A DNA stretch of 64,000 bases, from positions 1,550,001 to 1,614,000 of the forward strand of contig NZ_JBIOQR010000001.1 in the NCBI RefSeq assembly GCF_051713825.1, given 5' to 3'. Origin of the DNA: Enterococcus_K sp051713825. Lineage in GTDB: Bacteria > Bacillota > Bacilli > Lactobacillales > Enterococcaceae. Below are positions 52,958-62,726 of this stretch, piece by piece. A model generated the notes under the pieces. It was not told where the DNA came from and made no database searches. It saw only the letters and a program-made list of their open reading frames with translations. Position 1 is the stretch's first letter, and each line of letters opens with the position of its first letter. The position numbers and the translations under genes are program-made.

Positions 52958-53440
52958 TTGAACATAGGTAAGCCGAGAAAAGTTGGCAAATCAATTGATG
53001 AGATAGAGGAAGGCGATTCGTTATCCTTAACCGAATCAATTGAAGATCATCAGCTGTTGCTGTATTTAGGATTAACAAACGATGCGAATCCCTTATACAT
53101 TCAACATGATTATGCAAGAGAAACAGAGTATGAACAGCCTATCGTACCGTCTGTGATGCTTATGGGAATTATCACAAGTGCGATTTCAAAACATCTGCCA
53201 GGACCTGGCTCACATGTGGTTAATTTTTCAGTGAATTTTATTGAACCAATTTATCACTATGAGACACTAACTTTCCAATTTGAAGTCATCAAAGTGGATA
53301 AGATGAAAGATGTTGTGACTCTGTCTGTCGAGGCAGAGAATACCGAGAATCATCGCGTTTTAGATGCAGTCGTTATGGTTCAGCCACCAAGTATGGTTGA
53401 AGCTGAGCTGGCAGAAACAAAGGAGGATTCACATGAATAA
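52958..53440 (+). CDS. MaoC-like hotdog-fold hydratase protein
   Basis: 160 aa from a TTG start at 52958. The ATG at 52943 overlaps the GGAGGG ribosome site and is therefore unlikely. The MaoC/R-hydratase core reads TNDANPLYIQHDYARETEYEQPIVPSVMLMGI, containing the usual D...N/H-P active region, and ends in a hotdog strand region. Likely acts on an acyl-thioester; the substrate is unknown. Overlaps the BI-1-like gene by 8 bp. Confidence 0.75.
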   Translation: MNIGKPRKVGKSIDEIEEGDSLSLTESIEDHQLLLYLGLTNDANPLYIQHDYARETEYEQPIVPSVMLMGIITSAISKHLPGPGSHVVNFSVNFIEPIYHYETLTFQFEVIKVDKMKDVVTLSVEAENTENHRVLDAVVMVQPPSMVEAELAETKEDSHE

Positions 53441-54113
53441 TCAATCAGTACAAGTCCAAGGATTGAATAAATTTTATTCAAAAATATATGCATTTTTAGC
53501 AATGGGGGTTGGAATTAGCGCGCTTATTTCTTATCTTTCATTGACCGTCTTTAGGCCACAGGTAGCTGGCTTTATTAATGGCTTTCCATTAGGTTTTATG
53601 GGTCTTTGGATTGTTGAAATTGCCTTAGTTTTCGTTTTGGGAATGAAGGCGCAAAAAAATCCAAGCCTAGCAATTGGTGGCTTCATTGCCTACTCAGTTA
53701 TTAATGGGTTAACATTGGCTGTCACTTTAGAAATGTATACTCCAGGTAAAATCACAGCAGCCTTTATTACTTCTGCAGGAATGTTTTTAGGTATGTCAGC
53801 CGTGGGAATGTTTACAAAGAAGGATTTAAGTGGCATCGGTAGAGCCGGTTATAGTGCTTTAATCGGGATTATTTTGGCGATTCTATTAAATTCATTGATG
53901 TTACACAGCCAACCAGTTGATTATTTTATCTCTATTCTTATGGTAATTATTTTTGCCGGGATTACAGCTTATGATAATCAAAATATCAGAACTATTTATA
54001 ACCAAACAAATGGTCAAGCAAATAATGGGGTAGCTGTCTTCATGGCTTTGCAGCTATATCTTGATTTCATTAACTTGTTCTTAGCATTTTTAAGAATTTT
54101 TGGTCGTGACTAA
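53433..54113 (+). CDS. Bax inhibitor-1/YccA family membrane protein
   Basis: 226 aa, seven hydrophobic segments (KIYAFLAMGVGISALISYL, LWIVEIALVFVLGM, AGMFLGMSAVGMF and others) and the family's late acidic site FAGITAYDNQNIRTIYNQ. Bacterial BI-1-like proteins (YetJ group) are pH-dependent calcium leak channels. The ATG at 53433 is chosen, with AAAGGAGGA upstream; the upstream extension to 53364 belongs to the MaoC frame region. Strong terminator follows. Confidence 0.9.
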   Translation: MNNQSVQVQGLNKFYSKIYAFLAMGVGISALISYLSLTVFRPQVAGFINGFPLGFMGLWIVEIALVFVLGMKAQKNPSLAIGGFIAYSVINGLTLAVTLEMYTPGKITAAFITSAGMFLGMSAVGMFTKKDLSGIGRAGYSALIGIILAILLNSLMLHSQPVDYFISILMVIIFAGITAYDNQNIRTIYNQTNGQANNGVAVFMALQLYLDFINLFLAFLRIFGRD

Positions 54114-54126
54114 ATCGTAAATTTTT

Positions 54127-54180
54127 AAAAGCTATGGTTTTGGATTGCTCGTCTAAGCAGTCATAACCATAGCTTTTTTC
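54127..54180 (+). terminator. intrinsic terminator after the BI-1-like gene
   Basis: AAAAGCTATGGTT (54127-54139) pairs with AACCATAGCTTTT (54165-54177), T-rich tail. Confidence 0.9.
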
Positions 54181-54219
54181 TATTCACTTACAAAGGAGGC
54201 ATGAACAGCCACTCCTAGA

Positions 54220-54702
54220 TTATTTAGTTTTAAATGTTAGACTTTTTTCTATGTAGGTATCAGATTGTTCTGGTGTCTGTTCAGAAAGGCTCTCATCGCT
54301 AAAATACAGCTTATAAGTTAGTCGGTAGGTAGAGGCTGTTCTCAGGTTTTCTAGTACAATAGGAAGAGAGACAACGGCCTGAGCAGGAATATCAAATCGC
54401 ATAAAAAGAGCTGCTTTACTTTTTACTTCTTGGGAAAGTTCAAACGAATCCTTCCAGCCATCCTCTGTCAGAATTTCTTCACGAATCTCATTTAAATCGA
54501 TAAAAAAAGATTGCTCACTAGTATTTCTGAACTCAGCTAGGCGTTCCTTGGAATTTTTTTCTAATAGGCTAATTTCTACCTCATGATTGTTCTCAGCTAA
54601 CATAGAAAATGAAGTAGTTGTGTCTTTTGTTGCCTCATTTTTCGTGGTTGCGCAGCCGCTTAGGGACAGAAAAAACAGACAGAATAGAATAATTTTTTTC
54701 AC
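54220..54702 (-). CDS. small lipoprotein of unknown function
   Basis: 160 aa from a GTG at 54702 with GGAGG upstream; the longer frame to 54756 would put that site inside the gene. Signal peptide KKIILFCLFFLSLSGC, lipobox LSGC, lipidation at about Cys16. The mature part is about 145 residues with a beta-rich pattern (RLAEFRNTSEQSFFIDLNE, TYRLTYKLYFSD), and I do not recognise the family. Converges toward the BI-1 gene and shares terminators on both sides. Confidence 0.75.
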   Translation of the reverse strand: MKKIILFCLFFLSLSGCATTKNEATKDTTTSFSMLAENNHEVEISLLEKNSKERLAEFRNTSEQSFFIDLNEIREEILTEDGWKDSFELSQEVKSKAALFMRFDIPAQAVVSLPIVLENLRTASTYRLTYKLYFSDESLSEQTPEQSDTYIEKSLTFKTK

Positions 54703-54778
54703 ACGTAATCCTCCATATTCAATCAATTTGAATCTCTTGACTTCGTCATATAACAAGCGATATTTAAATTTCCATAAG

Positions 54779-54820
54779 AAGAAGCCTATCTATCCTATCA
54801 TTTGGGATAGATGAGCTTCT
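54779..54820. terminator. hairpin between lipoprotein and aminotransferase genes
   Basis: AGAAGCCTATCTATCC (54779-54794) pairs with GGATAGATGAGCTTCT (54805-54820) with one mismatch region. It ends leftward transcription from the aminotransferase operon. Confidence 0.7.
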
Positions 54821-54823
54821 CTA

Positions 54824-55975
54824 TCAAAATTGTAATTTTTCTATTCGGTCAAAGGCTTCTTTTAACACGTCAATATTTTGTGTGGCAGCAAGACGGATAT
54901 AGTTATCTCCTGTCGTTTCACCAAACGCTTTGCCTGGAATCATCAAGACATTCGTTTCTTCCAGAACTTTTTCAACGAAGCTGACTGAATCAAGATTCGT
55001 TTTTTCAATATTAATAAACGCGTACATGCTTCCTTTGATTGGGTGTAATGAAAGAAAGTCAATGGCTTCCACTCGTTTACCTACATACTCAAGACGTTCT
55101 TTAAAGACCGCGACAACAGGTGGAACAAGCGTGTCGTAATGAGTCAGGCCATAAATGCCTGCTTGTTGCGAAATCGTTGGGGCAGAGTAGGTTAAACTTT
55201 CATTAATCAGCTTAGCGATATCATTAATATAGTCAGGCGCAATCATGTAGCCAATTCGCCAACCAGTCATCGCGAAGGCTTTAGAAAAGCTACTGAAGGT
55301 AATGGTATTTTCAGGTGCAAAGGTTGCCATGGGAACAAAATCTTCATAAAAACTAAAGGCTTCATAGACTTCATCTGATAAAATATAAAAATTGTTTTCA
55401 ATCGCTAACTCAGCAATCGCTTTGAAGGTTTCAGCAGAAAAGACCGCCCCAGTTGGATTATTGGGCGAGTTGATGATAATCGCCTTTGTTTTATCTGTAA
55501 TTGCGGCTTTCAGCACATCCAAATTAATTTGGAAGTCATCTTCTTCATACGTTGGAATGAAGACAGGGGTCCCACCTGCAAAAAGAACTTGATCTTTGTA
55601 AGGAGAGAAGTAGGGTTCATGAATAATCACTTCATCACCTGGATCTAAAAGGACTTGTAAGGCAAGATACATTCCGTGTAACGCGCCGACTGTTGCTCGG
55701 ACTTGATTTGGCTTAAAGGATAAGTTATATTTCTTTTGATAAAAATCAACGACTGTTTGTATAAATGTCTGACTTCCATCAGACGCTGTATAATGAGTGA
55801 AGCCGTTTTTGGCATCTTCAAACGCTTGATTGATGATTGTTTCATCAGTAATTAAATCGGGGTCCCCAATCGATAAATCTAACAAATCGGGTAGGGCTTT
55901 TGCTTTTGTCGCAATCTCCATCAGAAGATTTTCAGCTGGTTGTTGGTGTCGTTTGGCAATTGAAAATTTATTCAT
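54824..55975 (-). CDS. class I/II pyridoxal-phosphate aminotransferase (PatA-like)
   Basis: 383 aa. Fold-type I: substrate loop DLSIGDPDLITDE, NSPNNPTGAVFSAETF, and the PLP lysine in SSFSKAFAMTGWRIGYM. Ends in RLAATQNIDVLKEAFDRIEKL. Related to PatA aminotransferases for lysine, aspartate or aromatic donors; specificity is not readable. Start taken as the second ATG (55975), because AGGAGG is only two bases from the first ATG (55978). Downstream of glnQ by about 10 bp, so likely in that operon. Confidence 0.85.
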   Translation of the reverse strand: MNKFSIAKRHQQPAENLLMEIATKAKALPDLLDLSIGDPDLITDETIINQAFEDAKNGFTHYTASDGSQTFIQTVVDFYQKKYNLSFKPNQVRATVGALHGMYLALQVLLDPGDEVIIHEPYFSPYKDQVLFAGGTPVFIPTYEEDDFQINLDVLKAAITDKTKAIIINSPNNPTGAVFSAETFKAIAELAIENNFYILSDEVYEAFSFYEDFVPMATFAPENTITFSSFSKAFAMTGWRIGYMIAPDYINDIAKLINESLTYSAPTISQQAGIYGLTHYDTLVPPVVAVFKERLEYVGKRVEAIDFLSLHPIKGSMYAFINIEKTNLDSVSFVEKVLEETNVLMIPGKAFGETTGDNYIRLAATQNIDVLKEAFDRIEKLQF

Positions 55976-55984
55976 CATAACCTC

Positions 55985-56707
55985 CTATAAAACCTTTCTT
56001 AAGAAATCCTGAGTCCGTGGATTGGTTGGATTACCAAAAATCTCTTCAGGCGTTCCTTCTTCTTGAATAATTCCTGCATCCATAAAAATGACACGGTCAG
56101 CAACTTCACGCGCAAAGCCCATCTCATGCGTAACAACGACCATCGTCATCCCATTTTCCGCAAGAGATTGCATAACAGCAAGAACTTCGCCAACCATCTC
56201 AGGATCGAGCGCCGAGGTGGGTTCATCGAATAACATAACATCTGGATTCATCGCTAAAGCTCGAGCAATCGCCACCCGTTGTTGTTGGCCACCCGATAGT
56301 TTGGCAGGATAGCTATCCGCTTTATCTCTTAAGCCAACCTGATCAAGTAGAGCGAGTGCTTTTTCTGTTGCCTGTTCAGGACTTTCTTTTTTCACTTTAA
56401 TCGGGCTGATTGTTAAATTTTGTAAAACGGATTTGTGAGGGAAAAGGTTAAAGTTTTGGAAAACCATGCCCATTTTTTGACGAAGTTTGTCAATATCATT
56501 TCCCTTGGCCACAATATTTTGTCCTTCAAATTCAATCACACCATCTGTTGGTTGTTCTAATAGGTTTAAGCAGCGTAAAAAGGTACTTTTCCCACTACCA
56601 GAAGGGCCGATGATAACGACCACTTCGCCTGATTTTATTTCTAAATCGATTCCTTTTAAAACTTCATTTTTTCCAAATGTTTTATGCAAATTTTTAATAT
56701 TAATCAC
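55985..56707 (-). CDS. glnQ: polar amino acid ABC transporter ATP-binding protein
   Basis: 240 aa. Walker A GPSGSGKSTFLRC, Q-loop VFQNFNLFPH, signature LSGGQQQRVAIARAL, Walker B VMLFDEPTSALD and H-loop VVVTHEMGFARE. Drives import of glutamine or related polar amino acids together with the fused partner upstream. Its start overlaps the stop of the partner by 8 bp. Confidence 0.92.
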   Translation of the reverse strand: MINIKNLHKTFGKNEVLKGIDLEIKSGEVVVIIGPSGSGKSTFLRCLNLLEQPTDGVIEFEGQNIVAKGNDIDKLRQKMGMVFQNFNLFPHKSVLQNLTISPIKVKKESPEQATEKALALLDQVGLRDKADSYPAKLSGGQQQRVAIARALAMNPDVMLFDEPTSALDPEMVGEVLAVMQSLAENGMTMVVVTHEMGFAREVADRVIFMDAGIIQEEGTPEEIFGNPTNPRTQDFLRKVL

Positions 56708-58211
56708 TAGTACTCATTCTCCTTTCAGCAGCACCTAATAGACGTGAAATCGTAAAGGTCAACACAAAATAGATTAACGATACGACTAAGTACGGTAAGA
56801 ACGGTTTAAAGCTGGCACCTTGAATATTACCTGCTTGGAAAATTAATTCTGAAACGCCGATAACTGAAACAACAGATGATTCTTTGATAACCGTCACAAA
56901 TTCGTTTCCTAGGGCTGGTAAGATATTTTTAATCGCTTGCGGTAAAATAATAAAACGCATCGATTGTCCTTGACTCATCCCTAATGAACGAGCGGCTTCT
57001 AATTGTCCTTTATTTACAGCGTTGATTCCTGCACGGATAATTTCTGCAACATAGGCGCCGCTGTTTAAGGCTAACGCAATACAACCAGCTGCTACTTTGG
57101 ATAGATCAAAGGCAATTGAGCCTATACCAATCGATTCTGTAAAAACGGAAATTCCTTGGAATAAAATAGGGGTTCCAAAGTAAACGATGAATATTTGAAC
57201 TAAGAGCGGTGTTCCTCGGACATATTCAATATATATGACAGCTAGCGCACGAAGAATTTTTGATTTTGCTAGCTTCATTAGAGCCAGAACGCCACCAAGA
57301 ATAGCACCAAACAACACACCAATGAAAGCTAAGAAGACGGTGTAACCCGCACCACTAACATAAAATTTGCCATACTTTTGTAAGAAACCTTGATCTTCTG
57401 TAAACATCAGCTTAGCTGCTTCTTTTTGATAACCTTCTAACAAGTTATTATCGTTGACTGTTTTAATTGAAGCATTAACTTTTTCTGTTAACACTGGTGC
57501 ATCTTTTGAAATAGCAACCGCTGTTTCTTTGGCACCATTTTCAAATGAAACATCTGCAAAGACTAAGCTTTTGTCTCTTTCAATGTAGGCATCGGCAACC
57601 GGACCTTCAAGAATCGCTGCATCGACTTTTTTATTCGTTAAGTTCATGATGACATCAGGAATTTTTTGAAGAGACGTTGGAACAGATCCAACTAACTCAG
57701 TGTTAGCTAACACTTCTTGTGTCGTTTGTTTTTGAACGGCAACTTTTACACCCTCAAAATCATTGACTGACTTAAATTTATCTTTATCTTCTTTACGAAC
57801 AATTACGCGTTGTTGAACGACTAAGTATGAGTCTGAGAAATTCACTTCTTGTAAACGTTCGGGTGTGGGTGCCATACCAGAAATAATCAAATCGATTTTC
57901 CCAGTTTTTAATGCACCCAATAAAGCATCAAAGCCTAATTCTTCAATTTTTAATTTCACGCCAAGGTCATCAGCGATTTTTTGAGCGATGGAGACATCGA
58001 ATCCGACAACGGTATCTTTTCCATCAACATCTGCATGAAACTCATAAGGTGCATAATCGGCAGAAAGTCCGACAATCAGTTCACCACGTTTGAGGACCTC
58101 CTCATAAATCGGATCTTTTTCTTCTGCATACGCAGATACAGTAGGAAGTAGGGTGGATAATGTAATGAATAATGAGAAAATTAGAGCAAAAATCTTGATG
58201 GGTTTCTTCAT
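56700..58211 (-). CDS. fused amino acid-binding protein and permease (GlnPH-like)
   Basis: 503 aa. Signal peptide (residues 1-28, ALIFSLFITLSTLLPTVSA), one periplasmic-type binding domain (about 35-265, ELIVGLSADYAPYEFH, then VVGFDVSIAQKIADDLGVKLK), and a C-terminal permease (about 280-500) with EAARSLGMSQGQSMRFIILP as the EAA loop. The single binding domain distinguishes it from lactococcal GlnP with two. Substrate probably glutamine/glutamate (family-based). AAGGAGAG precedes the ATG. Confidence 0.9.
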   Translation of the reverse strand: MKKPIKIFALIFSLFITLSTLLPTVSAYAEEKDPIYEEVLKRGELIVGLSADYAPYEFHADVDGKDTVVGFDVSIAQKIADDLGVKLKIEELGFDALLGALKTGKIDLIISGMAPTPERLQEVNFSDSYLVVQQRVIVRKEDKDKFKSVNDFEGVKVAVQKQTTQEVLANTELVGSVPTSLQKIPDVIMNLTNKKVDAAILEGPVADAYIERDKSLVFADVSFENGAKETAVAISKDAPVLTEKVNASIKTVNDNNLLEGYQKEAAKLMFTEDQGFLQKYGKFYVSGAGYTVFLAFIGVLFGAILGGVLALMKLAKSKILRALAVIYIEYVRGTPLLVQIFIVYFGTPILFQGISVFTESIGIGSIAFDLSKVAAGCIALALNSGAYVAEIIRAGINAVNKGQLEAARSLGMSQGQSMRFIILPQAIKNILPALGNEFVTVIKESSVVSVIGVSELIFQAGNIQGASFKPFLPYLVVSLIYFVLTFTISRLLGAAERRMSTSD

Positions 58212-58395
58212 TTAATAACTCTCCTTTTGGTTATTTTTCTAATAAATATTCTAAAACTATGAATAAATGTATAAAAATTTATTGTTTTTAGATGTGAGTT
58301 ATCATATCATAGATTAAGTAGAAGGAAAAGAGCTTTTCACAAACAAATCTGAAAAATTTTTATCCAACAGAATTGACTCAAGGGAGCGAGAAAAA

Positions 58396-59484
58396 ATGGG
58401 ACAATCACTAATCGTTAGAGGAGCACCACAAGAGTATGAATGTAAGGAACAGGCTTGGCAAGAATTGGAAAAGCATTTAAGTAGAAGAAACTTGAAAAAA
58501 GTCATGGTTCTCCATGGCAAAAATTCTTGGGAAGCGGCTAAATCTTACTTTCCAGAATTACCAAATACAAGGACACACTTTGTCTATTATGGTGGCAAAT
58601 GTACGAACGAAAAAAAACAAGAATTAGCACAAATGATTCACAAAGAGGGCTTAGAAGCAATTGTTGCAGTAGGTGGAGGCAAGGTAGCTGACTTAGGAAA
58701 GGCGGCTGCCTATGTTACCGGGATCCCTGTATTAATTTTGCCAACTTTAGCGGCAACTTGTGCCGCCTACACTCCTCTCAGTGTGATGTATCATGAAGAT
58801 GGCTCGATGGCAAGCTACGATGTCTTTCCTGTCAGTAATGCCTTAGTTTTGATTGAACCCGAAGTTCTTTTGCACTCACCTAAGGATCTGATGATTGCTG
58901 GAATCGGAGACACCTTAGCAAAGTGGTACGAAGCCGATGCCATGATTTCTCAAATAACGGTCCAACCAATCGAAATTCAAGTCGCCGAATTCGCTGCAAA
59001 AAAATGTCGTGATGTTCTTTTAACTGACAGCAGTAAGGCACTGAAAGCAATGGATGATAAGAAAATAAATCAAGCCTTTTTAAACGTCATCGAAACTAAT
59101 ATTCTAGTGGGCGGCATGGTCGGTGGGTTTGGTGATGACTATGGCAGAACAGCTGGGGCACACTCCATTCACGATGCTTTGACGTTGTTGCCTGAAAGCC
59201 ATTCGCATCTACACGGAAATAAAGTCGCTTATGGTGTATTTGTTCAACTAGTTATTGAACAAAAGTTTGAAGAAATTGACTTTCTTCTGCCATTTTATCA
59301 TGAACTGGGTTTACCAACTTGCTTACAAGAGATGAATATACAGCTAAGTGAGGCTGATTATGATAAAGTTGCTACTCGCGCCGTAAGAGAAGATGAAACG
59401 ATTCACTTTATGAAAGAAACGATTACAGCAGATATTGTGAAGAAAGCGATGATGGATTTGGAAAGCTATATTGCGAACAAGTAA
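58396..59484 (+). CDS. GldA-like iron-containing dehydrogenase
   Basis: 362 aa. NAD-binding GGGKVADLGKAAAY, metal-binding GDTLAKWYEAD and HSIHDAL / HLHGNKVAYG motifs place it in the GldA group of family III alcohol dehydrogenases (glycerol dehydrogenase and relatives). Slight divergence in the N-terminus leaves other polyols possible. SD GGGAGCGAG. Divergent from the amino acid transporter, 185 bp apart. Closed by a hairpin of the dispersed-repeat type. Confidence 0.82.
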   Translation: MGQSLIVRGAPQEYECKEQAWQELEKHLSRRNLKKVMVLHGKNSWEAAKSYFPELPNTRTHFVYYGGKCTNEKKQELAQMIHKEGLEAIVAVGGGKVADLGKAAAYVTGIPVLILPTLAATCAAYTPLSVMYHEDGSMASYDVFPVSNALVLIEPEVLLHSPKDLMIAGIGDTLAKWYEADAMISQITVQPIEIQVAEFAAKKCRDVLLTDSSKALKAMDDKKINQAFLNVIETNILVGGMVGGFGDDYGRTAGAHSIHDALTLLPESHSHLHGNKVAYGVFVQLVIEQKFEEIDFLLPFYHELGLPTCLQEMNIQLSEADYDKVATRAVREDETIHFMKETITADIVKKAMMDLESYIANK

Positions 59485-59508
59485 TTGAATCAATGACTAT
59501 GCATCAGT

Positions 59509-59553
59509 GAGCGTGGGACCATAACTCAAAAAGTTATGTCCCATGCTCTTTTC
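59509..59553 (+). terminator. intrinsic terminator of repeat-family type
   Basis: GAGCGTGGGACCATAACT (59509-59526) pairs with AGTTATGTCCCATGCTC (59532-59548), followed by TTTTCT. It is the same hairpin as the one at the left end of repeat copies A and C, here alone. Confidence 0.85.
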
Positions 59554-59657
59554 TATTCTAAGAAAAGCTAGATTCAGTTTTTCTTTTCGCAATCACTGGT
59601 AATATTTGTTAAAATAGATAAGTACTTAATTGAGTAAGGAAACGAGGAGTCGTAACT

Positions 59658-62303
59658 ATGACAAAAAATAAATTATTATTGGTTGATGGAAATAGCGTGG
59701 CTTTCCGTGCTTTTTTTGCCCTCCACAATTCATTGGAGCGTTTCAAAAATAAGAACGGATTGCATACGAATGCGATTTACGCATTTAATAATATGTTTGA
59801 AAATGTAATGGAGAAAGAACAGCCGACTCATGTGTTAGTTGCTTTTGATGCAGGCAAGACAACCTTTAGAACAGAAATCTATTCCGAATATAAAGCTGGT
59901 CGCTCAAAGACTCCTGGCGAATTTAAAGAACAAATGCCTTACATTCGTGAGTTATTAACAGGTTTAGGGGTAAAATACTATGAGTTAGATAATTACGAAG
60001 CAGATGATATTATTGGAACTTTATCTGTCCTTGCGCCAAAAGATGAATTCGATGTGGTCGTTTTATCTGGAGACCGAGATTTAACACAGTTAACGACAGA
60101 TTCTGTAAAAGTCGATATCACCGTTAAAGGGGTTAGTGATTTAGAAACCTATACACCTAGTTATGTAGCCGAAAAATACGATGGACTTGAACCAAAACAG
60201 ATTATCGATATGAAAGGCTTGGCTGGCGATACTTCGGATAATATTCCTGGTGTGACAAAGATTGGTGAAAAAACTGCGATTAAACTGTTAAAGGAATACG
60301 GTTCTGTCGAAGGGGTTTATGAAAATATTGATCAACTAAAAGCTAGTAAGATGAAAGAAAATTTGATTAACGATAAGGAGCAAGCCTTTTTATCAAAACA
60401 ACTTGCAACGATTAATACACAAGCACCAATCGAACTTTCAATCGACTCACTAAAATACGAAGGAAAAGATTTGGACAAGCTTGTGCCGTTCTACAAAGAA
60501 ATGGACTTCAAACAGTTTTTAGCCAAATTGAATGTTCAAGAAGAAGCCGTTGAAATGCAAGAAATCAATTTTGACGTCGTTAATGAATATACCGCAGAGA
60601 TGTTTACAACGGATATGTCCTTGTATGTAGAAATGCTTGGTGACAACTACCATCAAGAAGATATCGTCGGTGTTGCCTGGGGAACTAAGAAAAAAGCTTA
60701 TGTCACTAATGATTTGGCGATTTTTGAGAATCCTCATTTTAAAGCATGGTTGGAAGATGCGACTATGTTAAAAAAAGTCTATGATGCCAAACGAACATTT
60801 GTTGCGTTAAACCGTTATATCACACGCACACAAGGGCTTGATTTTGACGTGCTTTTAGCAGCTTACTTATTAGACACCAATGACAATAACAATGATATTG
60901 AAGGGGTCGCTCAACACTATGGCTACACCGAGATTCGTTCAGACGAAGCGGTCTATGGCAAAGGAGCCAAACGCGGACTCCCAGAAGATGAAGAAGAATT
61001 TTTTGCTCATTTAGCTCGAAAGGTTAGCGCAATTGAAGTCTTATCAGAAAAACTGAATAAAGACTTAGAAGAAAAAAATCAGGCGGACCTATTTTATAAA
61101 ATGGAATTGCCATTATCGATGATCTTAGCAGATATGGAAATTACGGGAATCACAGTAGACGCGTCTCGTTTACACACGATGAAAGGCGAATTTGCAACGA
61201 AGCTTAAGGAAATCGAAACAAAAATTTACGAAGAAGCTGGCGAAGAATTTAATCTAAATTCACCGAAACAATTAGGCGTCATTTTGTTTGAAAAGATGGG
61301 GCTTCCAGTGATTAAAAAGACCAAAACAGGTTACTCAACGGCAGTCGATGTGCTGGAACAATTGCGAGAACAAGCCCCGATTGTTGATGATATTTTGGTC
61401 TATCGCCAAATTTCGAAAATCCAATCGACCTATGTGGAAGGTTTGCTAAAAGTCATTCAATCAGATAATAAGGTACACACGCGTTATGTTCAAACGTTAA
61501 CACAAACAGGTCGCTTAAGCTCAGTAGATCCGAATTTACAAAATATTCCGATCCGTTTAGAAGAAGGCCGAAAAATTCGCCAAGCATTTGTGCCTAGAGA
61601 AACCAACTGGGTGATGTATTCCTCTGATTACTCACAGATTGAGTTACGTGTGTTAGCACATATTTCAGACGACGAACATTTAAAAGAAGCCTTTATTGAA
61701 GGCCAAGATATTCATTCAAGCACTGCGATGCGTGTTTTTGGCATAGAAAAAGCAGAAGATGTGACACCAAACATGCGTAGACAAGCAAAAGCGGTGAATT
61801 TCGGGATTGTTTATGGGATTTCTGACTATGGACTTTCTCAAAATCTAGGGATTACTCGAAAAGAAGCCCAACAATATATTGACACGTATTTTGAAAAGTA
61901 TCCTGGGGTTAAAAAATATATGGAAGATATCGTGATTGATGCTAAAGAAAAAGGCTATGTTGAGACGCTGTATAATCGTCGGAGATATTTACCAGATATT
62001 CATTCTCGTAACTTTAATATTCGTTCATTTGCTGAGCGGACGGCGATTAATACGCCGATTCAAGGAAGTGCAGCGGATATTTTAAAGATTGCGATGATTG
62101 ATTTAGCCAAACGTTTAAAAGAAGAAAAATTAGAAGCAACTATGCTTTTACAAGTTCATGATGAGTTAGTCTTTGAGGTTCCTGAACAGGAATTAGAAAC
62201 TCTGGATAAGTTAGTCAAGGAAGTTATGGAAAATGCGGTAGCCTTACATGTGCCGCTAGTAACCGATAGTAGCTGGGGTAAAACTTGGTATGAAGCAAAA
62301 TAA
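59658..62303 (+). CDS. polA: DNA polymerase I
   Basis: 881 aa. N-terminal 5'-3' exonuclease domain (LLLVDGNSVAFRAFFAL, DNYEADDIIGTL, LSGDRDLTQL, GDTSDNIPGVTKIGEKTA). A middle 3'-5' exonuclease-like domain (about 300-470) lacks the catalytic DxE pair; its first motif reads SLYVEMLGDN. The polymerase domain has motif A SDYSQIELRVLAH, motif B RRQAKAVNFGIVYG and motif C QVHDELVFEV. As in other Firmicutes PolI, proofreading is probably lost. GAGGAG ribosome site. Confidence 0.97.
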   Translation: MTKNKLLLVDGNSVAFRAFFALHNSLERFKNKNGLHTNAIYAFNNMFENVMEKEQPTHVLVAFDAGKTTFRTEIYSEYKAGRSKTPGEFKEQMPYIRELLTGLGVKYYELDNYEADDIIGTLSVLAPKDEFDVVVLSGDRDLTQLTTDSVKVDITVKGVSDLETYTPSYVAEKYDGLEPKQIIDMKGLAGDTSDNIPGVTKIGEKTAIKLLKEYGSVEGVYENIDQLKASKMKENLINDKEQAFLSKQLATINTQAPIELSIDSLKYEGKDLDKLVPFYKEMDFKQFLAKLNVQEEAVEMQEINFDVVNEYTAEMFTTDMSLYVEMLGDNYHQEDIVGVAWGTKKKAYVTNDLAIFENPHFKAWLEDATMLKKVYDAKRTFVALNRYITRTQGLDFDVLLAAYLLDTNDNNNDIEGVAQHYGYTEIRSDEAVYGKGAKRGLPEDEEEFFAHLARKVSAIEVLSEKLNKDLEEKNQADLFYKMELPLSMILADMEITGITVDASRLHTMKGEFATKLKEIETKIYEEAGEEFNLNSPKQLGVILFEKMGLPVIKKTKTGYSTAVDVLEQLREQAPIVDDILVYRQISKIQSTYVEGLLKVIQSDNKVHTRYVQTLTQTGRLSSVDPNLQNIPIRLEEGRKIRQAFVPRETNWVMYSSDYSQIELRVLAHISDDEHLKEAFIEGQDIHSSTAMRVFGIEKAEDVTPNMRRQAKAVNFGIVYGISDYGLSQNLGITRKEAQQYIDTYFEKYPGVKKYMEDIVIDAKEKGYVETLYNRRRYLPDIHSRNFNIRSFAERTAINTPIQGSAADILKIAMIDLAKRLKEEKLEATMLLQVHDELVFEVPEQELETLDKLVKEVMENAVALHVPLVTDSSWGKTWYEAK

Positions 62304-62386
62304 GTTGTTGTCGTTTTCTTGAAATTTAAATCGAGCGTTCTGGGATTGTTCATTCAAAAATGTGCGCAAACGAGAACTAGAGTCTT

Positions 62387-62664
62387 GAGGTTGGAACAGA
62401 AGTGTTTAACTCCGAGAAATAAGAGGGAATCCACGAAAATGACAAGAAACACGAAAGACTTTCTTTCGATGTTGATTGATTCCTACGTGGTGCTCTTCAA
62501 ATTTTTGTGAATTTCAGCTTATTTCCGAACCTTCAAATCTAGCATGTCTCATGCATAGAAGTTGTTGAGAGCGGAACAACGTGAAGATGGAGTTGCTTCT
62601 GTGCCCACCGTTTATTCGGGAAATAGGAGCATGGGCATAACTTTTTAAGTTATGTCCCATGCTC
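62387..62664. repeat. dispersed modular intergenic repeat, copy C (inverted)
   Basis: Inverted relative to copies A and B. It starts with the complement of the CTGTCCCAACCTC end, then holds the segment shared with copy A (CTTTCTTTCGATGTTGATTG). The complement of the GTTGTTCCGCTCTC spacer follows, then TGCCCACCGTTTATTCGGG. The element ends in the hairpin 62627-62642 / 62648-62664 (stem GAGCATGGGCATAACT). It lacks the tandem stem-loop units. It occupies nearly the whole polA-mutM gap. Confidence 0.88.
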
Positions 62665-62726
62665 ATCCTCGTTTTATACAATAACATATTAAATAACTAA
62701 ACATTATCCTTGTGAGGTGGGAAAGT

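Noticed and set aside
62319..62510. 63-codon frame between polA and mutM
   Set aside because: Falls in repeat copy C, and the sequence is explained by the repeat.
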